Assembly: GCA_903868375.1 (NCBI GenBank)
Contig: CAIPVD010000228.1
Location: forward strand, 1 to 5,319
Source: an uncultured delta proteobacterium
Lineage (GTDB): Bacteria; UBA10199; GCA-002796325; 1-14-0-20-49-13
Direction: 5' to 3'
DNA length: 5,319 nucleotides
The translations under genes were made by a program, and so were the position numbers. A model generated the notes under the pieces. The model did not search any database and was not told the origin of the DNA. It saw nothing but the letters and a program-made list of their open reading frames with translations. Shown here one piece after another: positions 1-5,319 of this stretch. Within the stretch, counting starts at the first letter, position 1; each line of letters begins with the position of its first letter.

Positions 1-1
1 A

Positions 2-424
2 GTGATAGTCGGTGCCGCGACAGGTTTCGACGCCCATACGGTGGGAATTGACGCCATCATGAACATGAAGGGCTATAACCATCACTTTGGCCTTGAGCGA
101 TATAAGATGATACACGCGCACAATTTGGGCGCGCAGGTTCCAAACGAAAAGCTCGTCGAATATGCGAAAAAACACAAGGCGGACGCGATACTTGTTTCGC
201 AGATCGTTACGCAAAAAGATACGCACATCCACAATCTCACGAACCTGGTCGAACTGCTCGAGGCGGAGAAGTTGCGCGATAAGATAATAACCATAATCGG
301 TGGGCCGCGCCTGTCGCACAAGCTGGCGTTAGAACTAGGCTACGATGCCGGCTTCGGCCGAGGCACATATGCAGAGCATGTGGCTACGTTTGTTGTAAAG
401 AAGATGGCTGAAAGGAGACCATAA
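2..424 (+). CDS. kamE: Lysine 5,6-aminomutase beta subunit, C-terminal part (partial at left edge)
   Basis: This is the cobalamin-binding half of the beta subunit of (beta-)lysine 5,6-aminomutase, the B12- and PLP-dependent radical enzyme that shifts the terminal amino group of lysine or beta-lysine from C6 to C5 in cytoplasmic lysine fermentation. The visible 140 residues contain the base-off cobalamin motif DxHxxG (D10, H12, G15), the Rossmann-like B12 domain with LVSQ around residues 64-67, a GG turn at 100-101, and the family ending DAGFGRGTYA. K23 lies eleven residues after the cobalt-ligand histidine, the spacing of His133 and Lys144 (the PLP lysine) in the Clostridium sticklandii beta subunit, so both cofactor residues appear intact. 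Full KamE is about 250-260 residues, so roughly the first 110-120 are off the window; the first visible codon is an internal GTG (Val). The related D-ornithine aminomutase OraE is less likely from the motif wording. The TAA stop abuts the next ATG. Confidence 0.95.
   Translation: MIVGAATGFDAHTVGIDAIMNMKGYNHHFGLERYKMIHAHNLGAQVPNEKLVEYAKKHKADAILVSQIVTQKDTHIHNLTNLVELLEAEKLRDKIITIIGGPRLSHKLALELGYDAGFGRGTYAEHVATFVVKKMAERRP
411..417 (+). promoter_or_regulatory. Ribosome binding site of the aminotransferase gene, inside kamE
   Basis: AAAGGAG lies 7 bases before the ATG at 425 and within the last codons of kamE. With stop and start directly adjacent (TAA 422-424, ATG 425-427), this points to a shared mRNA and probable translational coupling of the two genes. 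Confidence 0.8.
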
Positions 425-1669
425 ATGTCGAAGAAGTTAAATTTACAAGAATCGTTCAGGTTATATGAAGAGGCGAAGAAGTTGACGCCCGGTGGCATGA
501 TGGGAATTCGCAGGCCTTACAATTTCGTTGAAGGCGAATATCCGATATTCATCAAGACCGGAAATAAAGGGCACATCGTGGATGTCGATGGCAACGATTA
601 CATCGATATGCTTTGCTCGTACGGCCCGATCATCTTGGGCCACAAAGAAAAAGAGATCGACGATGCCGCCGTGGCGCAATTAAAGAACGGCTTTTGTTTC
701 AGCCTTATTCAGCCGATCCAGAACGAGCTGGAGAAAAAATTAACCGAAGTGATCCCGTGCTGCGAAATGGCGATACTCGTCAAGACCGGAACGGACGCCA
801 CGACCTGCGCGACCAGAATAGCCCGCGGTTACACGAAACGAAATAAGATACTCCGCTGCGGATACCACGGCTGGGCCGATTGGGCGGTCGAGGTAAAGAA
901 CGGCGTCCCTGAACATGTCTATGCCGATACGGTTGAATTTCATTACGGTGACTTGGCCGATCTTGAACAAAAGCTGCAGGAAAATAAAGATCAGGCCGCG
1001 TGCATTATAATCACACCGGTAGGCCATCCCCTGGCAAAGCCGGTGGAAGAGCCAAAGCCAGGCTATTTGGAAGGTGTCAGAAAACTCGCCGATAAACATG
1101 GCGTAGTTCTTATCTTCGACGAAATAAGAACCGGTTTCCGCGTAAGCTTAGGCGGTGCGCAAGAACGCTACAAAGTAACTCCCGATCTTGCCTGCGTCGG
1201 CAAGGCGATGGCGAACGGTTATCCTATTAGCGCCGTGGTTGGAAAAGAAAAGTTCATGAAGGTAGTCGAGAAGGATGTCTTTATATCTTCCACGTTCTTT
1301 CCGAACAGTATCGAGATGGTTGCGGCACTGAAGACGATCGAAATATTAAAGCGTGAAAAAGTTTGTGATTCGATATGGGAGCGCGGAACGAAATTTTTGA
1401 AGGACATGGAGAAGATAGTTAAGGCTTCCGGTGTTCCGATAAAGGTTTCCGGTATTCCGCCGATGCCGTATTTAACGTTCGATTCAGACGAGGCGGGCAT
1501 CTACAAGAAACGCCGCACCATGTTCTACACCGAGGCTATAAGGCGCGGCCTGTTCATTCAGCCATATCATCACTGGTATATCGCTCACAGGCATACGGAC
1601 GCCGATCTTCAGAAAGCCCTCGATATCATTAAAGAATCGCTTTCAATTGTTGCAAAAGAGCTTTCCTGA
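425..1669 (+). CDS. Class III PLP-dependent aminotransferase, GSA-aminomutase-like, linked to lysine degradation
   Basis: This 414-residue protein is a fold-type I, class III aminotransferase, close in length to glutamate-1-semialdehyde aminomutases (about 430). Visible landmarks are the PLP-stacking segment CGYHGW (145-150), FDEIRTGFR (231-239) with D232 for the pyridine nitrogen, and the Schiff-base lysine K260 in CVGKAMANGYP. Two usually conserved stretches differ: the phosphate-binding SGTEA is TGTDA (121-125), and the EPV motif reads TPVGHP (197-202). With the kamE linkage, this argues against heme biosynthesis (HemL). A known precedent is Kat, the 3-aminobutyryl-CoA transaminase from an anaerobic digester metagenome (Cloacamonas), which replaces the ammonia lyase Kal in lysine fermentation. 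A similar role, or transamination of 3,5-diaminohexanoate or 5-amino-3-oxohexanoate, is inference. The ATG has a good ribosome binding site, and there is no gap to kamE. The family is sure; the substrate is not. Confidence 0.92.
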   Translation: MSKKLNLQESFRLYEEAKKLTPGGMMGIRRPYNFVEGEYPIFIKTGNKGHIVDVDGNDYIDMLCSYGPIILGHKEKEIDDAAVAQLKNGFCFSLIQPIQNELEKKLTEVIPCCEMAILVKTGTDATTCATRIARGYTKRNKILRCGYHGWADWAVEVKNGVPEHVYADTVEFHYGDLADLEQKLQENKDQAACIIITPVGHPLAKPVEEPKPGYLEGVRKLADKHGVVLIFDEIRTGFRVSLGGAQERYKVTPDLACVGKAMANGYPISAVVGKEKFMKVVEKDVFISSTFFPNSIEMVAALKTIEILKREKVCDSIWERGTKFLKDMEKIVKASGVPIKVSGIPPMPYLTFDSDEAGIYKKRRTMFYTEAIRRGLFIQPYHHWYIAHRHTDADLQKALDIIKESLSIVAKELS

Positions 1670-1690
1670 TGTTATAGGCCTGGCAACTTT

Positions 1691-2620
1691 ATGGGTGGAA
1701 TAGGCATCATATTAAATCCTCATTCGCGTTCCTATAAGCATAACCCGGAACGAATGGAGAGGCTCGGCTTTATCGTAGGCGATAAGGCGAGCTGCCACGC
1801 GACGCACGACGTGCTCGACGTCGAAGCGCTGGCGCGCGAGTTCAAGGAAAAAGAGGTCGAGATATTAGGCATAAGCGGCGGCGATGGAACGTATCACGTT
1901 ACTCTTTCCACGTTCATTAAGATATATGGAGAGACACCGCTGCCGAAAATTGCGTTCTTACGCGGCGGAACGATGAATAACATCGCGAACGCGCTTGAGA
2001 TCAAAGGCCTGCCAGAAAAGATACTTTCTAACCTGATATTTAAATATCACGCCGGCCACGAGTTTAAGACAACGGAAGTAGATATCATGAGCATTAATGG
2101 GAAGTATGGCTTCCTGTGGGGGATAGGCCTTGTTTCTAGGTTCATCGAAGAATATTACCGCAGCGTTAAGAAAACGCCGCTGAATGCCGGCAAGCTGCTC
2201 GTATATTTCCTTGCCAGCGCGGTGTTTAACACAAGTTTCATCCAGAAGATGTGCGAACGGTTCGATGCAAAGGTAATCGTGAACGGAAAAGAGTGGCCTT
2301 TGAAGAATTATATATTGCTCTTCTCTGGAACGCTTGAGACCTTAGGTCTTCACTTTGATCCGTTCCATCGCGCACGTGAAAAGGCGGGCTTCTTTCATCT
2401 GATCGGAGTATCCACGGTTCCGCGAAATGTTCTTTGGGGATTTCCCTGGATATTTGCCCGTAAAAAAGTGCCGTCCGAAGATTATATCGAAGACCTTGCG
2501 AGCGACGTGACAATAGAGCTATCCGAACCTATGACCTATCAGATAGACGGTGACGTTCAGCCGGCTACGGACCGAATAACAATAAAAACTGGACCAAGGC
2601 TTACGATCATCGTTTCCTAA
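1691..2620 (+). CDS. Diacylglycerol kinase catalytic-domain protein (lipid kinase-like)
   Basis: This 309-residue protein belongs to the DAGK/sphingosine kinase/YegS-BmrU family, which transfers ATP phosphate to a lipid hydroxyl, usually at the inner face of the membrane. It has an N-terminal NP motif (residues 9-10), the nucleotide-binding SGGDGT (62-67), GGTMNNIA (92-99), a central beta-sandwich domain, and a late YQIDGD (283-288) matching the family's DGE/DGD element. The length is normal (about 290-320). The glycine-rich part after NP (usually SGxG) is HSRSYKHNP here, so the ATP loop is somewhat divergent. No signal peptide or membrane helix is obvious. The ATG at 1691 is the only start, because an in-frame TGA lies at 1667-1669. 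The ribosome binding site is weak (AGG at 1676-1678), so expression may depend on coupling to the aminotransferase gene 21 bases upstream. The true substrate is unknown, and a link to lysine catabolism is only positional. Confidence 0.88.
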   Translation: MGGIGIILNPHSRSYKHNPERMERLGFIVGDKASCHATHDVLDVEALAREFKEKEVEILGISGGDGTYHVTLSTFIKIYGETPLPKIAFLRGGTMNNIANALEIKGLPEKILSNLIFKYHAGHEFKTTEVDIMSINGKYGFLWGIGLVSRFIEEYYRSVKKTPLNAGKLLVYFLASAVFNTSFIQKMCERFDAKVIVNGKEWPLKNYILLFSGTLETLGLHFDPFHRAREKAGFFHLIGVSTVPRNVLWGFPWIFARKKVPSEDYIEDLASDVTIELSEPMTYQIDGDVQPATDRITIKTGPRLTIIVS

Positions 2621-2623
2621 AGG

Positions 2624-2929
2624 TCATTTTGAAATCGGTTTGCCAAGTCGCTTTTCTATGGATTGGATCTTTTGCTTGAGCTGGCCGGTTTTTCCTTTTC
2701 TCCAATCGATCTTGATCGAGCAGCTGATCCTGTTGCAGTCCTTGTTCATTCGCTCGTGGCATTTCTTTACAACCGCCATTAGCTCGTCCCATTCGCCTTC
2801 TATGATAGTGCCCATTGGCGTTAGCTGATAGGGGAGCCTCGAGGCATTTATGATCTCGATCGATCTTGCCACATATTCGCTCACGCTTTCGCCCTTGTCG
2901 GTCGGATACATTGTAAATTCTAGTAACAT
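2624..2929 (-). CDS. MTH1187-family thiamine-binding protein (DUF77/Thiamine_BP)
   Basis: This 101-residue protein matches the small MTH1187/YkoF-like family: ferredoxin-like fold, cytoplasmic, oligomeric, with members shown or proposed to bind thiamine. Recognisable family segments are the N-terminal LLEFTMYPTDKGESVSEYVA (residues 2-21), YQLTPMGT (34-41), EGEWDE (44-49) and the C-terminal IKIDWRKG (72-79). The length is typical (about 100). The start at 2929-2927 is supported by AAGGGGGA seven bases upstream. The gene converges on the kinase gene, with only three bases between the two stops, and is divergent from the unknown gene at 3051. No thiamine biosynthesis or transport gene is in the window, and no TPP riboswitch fits in the 121-base upstream gap, so the context does not sharpen the role. 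It may sequester or sense thiamine, but no enzyme activity can be claimed. Confidence 0.9.
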   Translation of the reverse strand: MLLEFTMYPTDKGESVSEYVARSIEIINASRLPYQLTPMGTIIEGEWDELMAVVKKCHERMNKDCNRISCSIKIDWRKGKTGQLKQKIQSIEKRLGKPISK

Positions 2930-2936
2930 TGCCTTA

Positions 2937-2944
2937 TCCCCCTT
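2937..2944 (-). promoter_or_regulatory. Ribosome binding site of the MTH1187-family gene
   Basis: Read on the - strand this is AAGGGGGA, ending 7 bases before the ATG at 2929. It supports the chosen start. Confidence 0.7.
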
Positions 2945-2953
2945 TTTGGAAAG

Positions 2954-2982
2954 AGTATCATCAGGGCCGATAGGTTACGCAA
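2954..2982 (-). promoter_or_regulatory. Predicted sigma-70-type promoter for the MTH1187-family gene
   Basis: On the - strand, TTGCGT (2982-2977) and GATACT (2959-2954) are separated by exactly 17 bases, and a TG lies just before the -10. The -35 matches consensus at 3 of 6 positions and the -10 at 4 of 6. Transcription would start near 2947, leaving a short leader of about 18 bases before the ATG. The prediction rests on motif and spacing only. Confidence 0.4.
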
Positions 2983-2996
2983 CTATTTTTTTTTGA

Positions 2997-3025
2997 TTGA
3001 CATGAATTATCCGACATGATTGTAT
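2997..3025 (+). promoter_or_regulatory. Strong predicted sigma-70-type promoter for the unknown gene at 3051
   Basis: The -35 TTGACA (2997-3002) is a perfect consensus. After a 17-base spacer comes TTGTAT (3020-3025, 3 of 6), directly preceded by TGA (3017-3019), which gives an extended -10. A run of nine T (2986-2994) just upstream of the -35 could act like an UP element. The expected transcription start is near 3032, leaving a short leader with only the ribosome binding site. Confidence 0.6.
2999..3019 (+). repeat. Short direct repeat GACATGA overlapping promoter elements
   Basis: GACATGA occurs at 2999-3005 and again at 3013-3019. The first copy overlaps the -35 and the second the extended -10. 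The starts are 14 bases apart, not a clean number of helical turns. It could be an operator half-site pair or chance. Confidence 0.3.
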
Positions 3026-3039
3026 CGCCTCAACAAAAA

Positions 3040-3046
3040 AAGGAGG
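3040..3046 (+). promoter_or_regulatory. Ribosome binding site of the unknown gene at 3051
   Basis: AAGGAGG is a near-perfect anti-16S match, with only 4 bases to the ATG at 3051. The spacing is slightly short but workable. It fixes the start of an otherwise unrecognised gene and supports that it is really expressed. Confidence 0.75.
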
Positions 3047-3050
3047 CGGT

Positions 3051-3677
3051 ATGGATAGATGTTCTTTATTTGATGCTCGTAAAAAGATCACGACGGTAAA
3101 GGAATTCTATGAGCTGGGCGATCGGGCGCTCGAACATCAGAAATCTACGGTTGCGTCTCCAAAGACTCGCGAAGAGGCGTTGGAAAATGAAGGATATTGC
3201 CTTGCCTTTGATACGAAGGCGTTGACCAAATTTTCCCAGTCGAGGCCACTTCCCGTTGGAAGCCTTGCATGCTACACGGGCCTTGGTTTTCTAACGGCCA
3301 CTGTAGGCGAGGATTTCAGAATAGGGATCTCTGTGGATAGAAATGAAGGCGGCGAGATGAACGGAACCGATATTCGAAAAGGGGTTGTTTTTAATTATGA
3401 TGAAAATCCACTCAACTGGAAGATGACCGAATTCGAACAATCATTTGCTCGTCGTGATTTTTTTTATGATCAAAGTGTTCCTCCTAAAACATATGAATTC
3501 GATATATGGTGCAAGGAGGGAGGATTTCTTAAAGGCCTTAAAGACTATAGCAAGAATCACCATGGGGAAGAATGTGACAGTACCAATCATTCTACATCCA
3601 AGGATAATAATGGTAGAATGCTTGGAGTGCTAAGGTTTCTGGAAGGCCTGGAACGGCTAGTCTGCGAAAATAAATAA
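3051..3677 (+). CDS. Hypothetical protein, 208 residues, family not recognised
   Basis: I do not recognise this protein. It has no signal peptide and no membrane helix, so it is probably cytoplasmic. The N-terminal third is charged and helical in character (VKEFYELGDRALEHQ at residues 16-30). A glycine-rich, hydrophobic beta-like stretch follows (SLACYTGLGFLTATVG, 71-86, then FRIGISVDRNEGGEMNG). A polar low-complexity linker around 168-188 is rich in N, H, S and D, and the C-terminus is a leucine-rich amphipathic helix (189-205). Six cysteines (C4, C50, C74, C154, C175, C205) are scattered without a CxxC motif. Coding reality is supported by the consensus-like promoter and AAGGAGG before the ATG. 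Codon use and composition look more AT-rich than in the flanking genes, especially over 3420-3620, which hints at a different origin. It appears monocistronic, starting divergently from the MTH1187-family gene. Confidence 0.75.
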   Translation: MDRCSLFDARKKITTVKEFYELGDRALEHQKSTVASPKTREEALENEGYCLAFDTKALTKFSQSRPLPVGSLACYTGLGFLTATVGEDFRIGISVDRNEGGEMNGTDIRKGVVFNYDENPLNWKMTEFEQSFARRDFFYDQSVPPKTYEFDIWCKEGGFLKGLKDYSKNHHGEECDSTNHSTSKDNNGRMLGVLRFLEGLERLVCENK

Positions 3678-3730
3678 CGTCTACAATTTTCAAGTTGCTT
3701 TTGGTTCGGTTGCCATGATTAGCTTCCTTC

Positions 3731-3735
3731 GGAGG
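3731..3735 (+). promoter_or_regulatory. Ribosome binding site that decides the yacG start
   Basis: GGAGG lies 9 bases before the ATG at 3745. The in-frame ATG at 3715 has no such site and would add ten residues (MISFLRRRLR) that do not resemble the start of YacG proteins. Confidence 0.75.
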
Positions 3736-3744
3736 CGCTTACGC

Positions 3745-3963
3745 ATGGCTAAAATAATCAACATAGTCTGTCCATATTGCAAAAAGCCGTCGAGTTGGTC
3801 GGACAATCCGTGGAAGCCCTTCTGCAGCGAACGGTGTAAGATGATCGACCTGGGGAAATGGGCGATGGGTGATTACAGGGTCGCGGGCGAAAAAATATCC
3901 AAAGAATTTGATGGCGAGATCGCGGAGGATGCCGATGAAAAAAATGCGACAAAAGGCAAGTAA
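3745..3963 (+). CDS. yacG: DNA gyrase inhibitor YacG, zinc-finger protein
   Basis: This 72-residue protein is a YacG (DUF329) family member. In E. coli the small zinc protein binds GyrB and inhibits gyrase. The zinc knuckle is complete: C9 and C12 in CPYC, C27 and C31 in FCSERC. The family signature KPSSW..NPWKPFCSERCK.IDLGKW is present over residues 14-39, with W18, P25, F26, D35 and W39 in place. The rest is a charged, probably disordered tail (after about residue 48) rich in E, D and K. The length is close to the usual 60-70. I chose ATG 3745 over the in-frame ATG 3715 because of the GGAGG at 3731-3735 and family alignment. It overlaps the start of guaD by 29 bases; yacG more often sits near coaE in gamma-proteobacteria, so this pairing is unusual. 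No strong promoter is visible in the 67 bases upstream. Confidence 0.93.
   Translation: MAKIINIVCPYCKKPSSWSDNPWKPFCSERCKMIDLGKWAMGDYRVAGEKISKEFDGEIAEDADEKNATKGK
3924..3928 (+). promoter_or_regulatory. Ribosome binding site that decides the guaD start, inside yacG
   Basis: GGAGG ends 6 bases before the ATG at 3935. It abuts the in-frame ATG at 3929 (no spacer) and is 15 bases from the ATG at 3944, so 3935 is the best start. Its place inside yacG suggests coupled translation. Confidence 0.7.
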
Positions 3964-5245
3964 GCTGTATAGAGCGAGGATAATCCACTCCATCAATGCC
4001 GATAAGGCTTGTGAATTCAAAGATGGCGCGTTGGTGATCGACTCCAAAGGAAAGATCTTGGCGTGCGGCGATTATCAGGAGATAAAAAAATCCGAATTTG
4101 GAAAGTCAAAGGTCGTAGATAAACGTGGGCAATTAATAATTCCAGGCCTTGTCGATTGCCATCTTCATCTTCCGCAGCTCGACCTTCGCGGAAAACACGG
4201 CGCAACGCTTCTTGGCTGGCTCGAAAAATATATATTCCCCGCAGAAAAGGCGTTTGCTTCCTTAAGAGTAGCAGACGATCTTGCAAAGCGCTTCTTCAAA
4301 AAGCTGATCCTAAACGGCACGACGACATCGGCTATCTATACAACGATCCATGCTAAATCTACCGACCATGTTTTTAAGGTCGCAAAGGAGGCGGGCGTTC
4401 GCGCGATAATAGGCAAGGTGATGATGGACCAGAACGCGCCGAAAGATCTTATCGAAAATACTCACGAATCGCTTAAGTCGAGCGAAGAACTTTGCGCCAA
4501 ATGGCACGGCGCGGCTTCTGGACGGCTTATGTATGCGTTCACTCCGCGCTTTGCCCCGACGTGTTCGGAATATATGCTTACAGAAATTGGAAAGCTTGCG
4601 CACGAATACGATGCCTACATTCAATCACATATCGCCGAAACTCTGGCGGAGAACAAGTTCGTGAGCGAACGATTCCCCGATTACAAAGATTACACGGCTG
4701 TTTACGAAGAGAACGGCTGCCTAGGCCCCAAGACGATACTCGGCCACGCCATTCATTTGAACGACGACGAGATGCAGCGGCTAGCCATTCGCAAGGCCAG
4801 GATAGCGCATTGCCCGACATCTAATTTCTTCTTGAAGAGCGGGCGTATGCCGATCGAAAAGATAGAAGAGCATGGGATAACTTATGGGCTCGGTACCGAC
4901 GTAGGTGCCGGAACGTCGATGTCCATATTCACAACAATGCGCCACGCCGATTACATCCAGCCGAACATAACCGTTACGCCGGTAAAGGCGTTCTACCTGG
5001 CAACCCTGGGCGGTGCGAAGACACTTTCGCTGTCTCAACTAATAGGTAATTTCGAGAGTGGCAAGGCGGCCGATTTTTGCGTGGTCGATATACGTAACAT
5101 AGACCCGCGTTATAAATTGTCCGAGCTTAATTTGGACGAGGTGCTGTCGCTTCTTATGTATAGAGGTAGTGGAGGTTTAGTAGAAGAATCCTACGTTGAA
5201 GGCAAAAAGTTAGACGTCGATCATTTAAAGATAAAAGGGGAGTAA
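3935..5245 (+). CDS. guaD: Guanine deaminase (amidohydrolase superfamily)
   Basis: Guanine deaminase hydrolyses guanine to xanthine and ammonia in cytoplasmic purine salvage or breakdown. From ATG 3935 the protein has 436 residues, typical for the family. The metal site is complete: H76 and H78 in DCHLHLPQ, H232 in SHIAE, H271 in GHAIHL, and D322 in GTDVGAG. Residues matching the guanine-binding set of characterised deaminases are also present: Q81, R205-F206 in TPRFAPT, and E235. HCPTSN (292-297) and the C-terminal GKAADFCVVD (376-385) are further family hallmarks, and LLGWLEKYIFPAE is typical of GuaD among amidohydrolases. The first 29 bases overlap yacG. No xanthine dehydrogenase, purine permease or PurR-like site is visible nearby. 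A deaminase for a related purine or triazine (8-oxoguanine, TRZ/ATZ type) is the main alternative, but the motif wording favours guanine. Confidence 0.92.
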   Translation: MKKMRQKASKLYRARIIHSINADKACEFKDGALVIDSKGKILACGDYQEIKKSEFGKSKVVDKRGQLIIPGLVDCHLHLPQLDLRGKHGATLLGWLEKYIFPAEKAFASLRVADDLAKRFFKKLILNGTTTSAIYTTIHAKSTDHVFKVAKEAGVRAIIGKVMMDQNAPKDLIENTHESLKSSEELCAKWHGAASGRLMYAFTPRFAPTCSEYMLTEIGKLAHEYDAYIQSHIAETLAENKFVSERFPDYKDYTAVYEENGCLGPKTILGHAIHLNDDEMQRLAIRKARIAHCPTSNFFLKSGRMPIEKIEEHGITYGLGTDVGAGTSMSIFTTMRHADYIQPNITVTPVKAFYLATLGGAKTLSLSQLIGNFESGKAADFCVVDIRNIDPRYKLSELNLDEVLSLLMYRGSGGLVEESYVEGKKLDVDHLKIKGE

Positions 5246-5247
5246 GA

Positions 5248-5319
5248 TTAGCTTAGCTTCTTAACCAGCGCGGCGACGTTGTTCGCCAATCTTTCGCAAC
5301 AGCTAAGCGCTCTTGTATC
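5248..5319 (-). CDS. Possible C-terminal end of a - strand gene (partial at right edge)
   Basis: On the - strand, a frame open from the window edge ends with TAA at 5250-5248 and encodes 23 residues finishing ANNVAALVKKLS. The pattern of L, A and V suits an amphipathic terminal helix, all + strand frames close soon after guaD, and the layout would be a normal convergent gene pair with a 2-base gap to the guaD stop. However, 23 open codons can easily arise by chance, and I cannot name a family. Confidence 0.4.
   Translation of the reverse strand, partial: DTRALSCCERLANNVAALVKKLS

Noticed and set aside
425..1669. Calling the aminotransferase HemL (glutamate-1-semialdehyde aminomutase).
   Set aside because: The overall family fits, but the EPV and SGTEA motifs are altered and the gene is coupled to kamE, not to heme genes.
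2607..2828. Other small open frames overlapping the MTH1187-family gene on both strands.
   Set aside because: They are shadows of the real gene: no ribosome binding sites, no recognisable protein, and incompatible with the well-matched 101-residue frame.
2971..2994. A small hairpin (GTT/AAC core with a bulge) followed by T9 resembles an intrinsic terminator.
   Set aside because: The stem is only about five pairs, AT-rich and interrupted, and no + strand gene ends just before it. The T tract is better explained as an upstream promoter element.
3445..3633. An alternative + strand frame runs across an eight-T tract (3458-3465) inside the unknown gene, hinting at a frameshift.
   Set aside because: The main frame stays open through the tract with sensible codons (DFFYD) and a plausible helical C-terminus, while the alternative frame has no supporting start site or recognisable protein.
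3682..3687. TACAAT resembles a -10 box that could serve yacG.
   Set aside because: There is no -35-like hexamer at 16-18 bases upstream and no extended TG, so the motif alone in an AT-rich gap is not enough.
3715..3744. An upstream in-frame ATG would give YacG ten extra N-terminal residues.
   Set aside because: It has no ribosome binding site, the extension is unlike the family, and GGAGG at 3731-3735 clearly serves the ATG at 3745.
3869..3934. Earlier in-frame starts for guaD (ATG at 3869, 3913 region and 3929).
   Set aside because: They lie deeper in yacG, add a basic stretch not found in guanine deaminases, and lack a properly spaced Shine-Dalgarno. The GGAGG at 3924-3928 fits only ATG 3935.

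Overview
The window looks like ordinary chromosome of a Gram-negative, probably anaerobic or facultative bacterium from a poorly sampled lineage. The GC content is moderate and isoleucine ATA codons are frequent. A delta-proteobacterium-like or related uncultured group is my guess; it rests on the gene set (KamE, YacG, MTH1187-family protein, guanine deaminase) and not on a marker gene. There are seven convincing genes, one possible gene tail at the right edge, and no RNA gene, insertion sequence or CRISPR array that I can see.

Left block (2-2620, + strand): the C-terminal B12-binding half of a lysine 5,6-aminomutase beta subunit (kamE, cut by the window edge) is followed with no gap by a class III, PLP-dependent aminotransferase of the glutamate-1-semialdehyde-aminomutase type. 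After 21 bases comes a diacylglycerol-kinase-family protein. KamDE moves the terminal amino group of (beta-)lysine in lysine fermentation. A transaminase directly behind it suggests a variant route in which a later amino group is removed by transamination and not by an ammonia lyase. The lipid-kinase-like gene is an unexpected third member.

Middle block (2624-3677): a thiamine-binding MTH1187-family gene lies on the - strand, its stop 3 bases from the kinase stop. It is divergent from an unrecognised 208-residue gene on the + strand. The 121-base space between them holds a credible promoter for each direction. The + promoter is the better one: a consensus -35, a 17-base spacer and an extended -10.

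Right block (3745-5245, + strand): yacG (zinc-finger gyrase inhibitor) overlaps guaD (guanine deaminase) by 29 bases, with the guaD ribosome binding site inside yacG, so the two are probably translationally coupled. The last 72 bases may hold the C-terminus of a further - strand gene.

The most interesting points are the kamE-aminotransferase-kinase linkage with its unusual transaminase motifs, and the unknown gene at 3051-3677 under a strong-looking promoter. I found no clear sign of a wholly new system.
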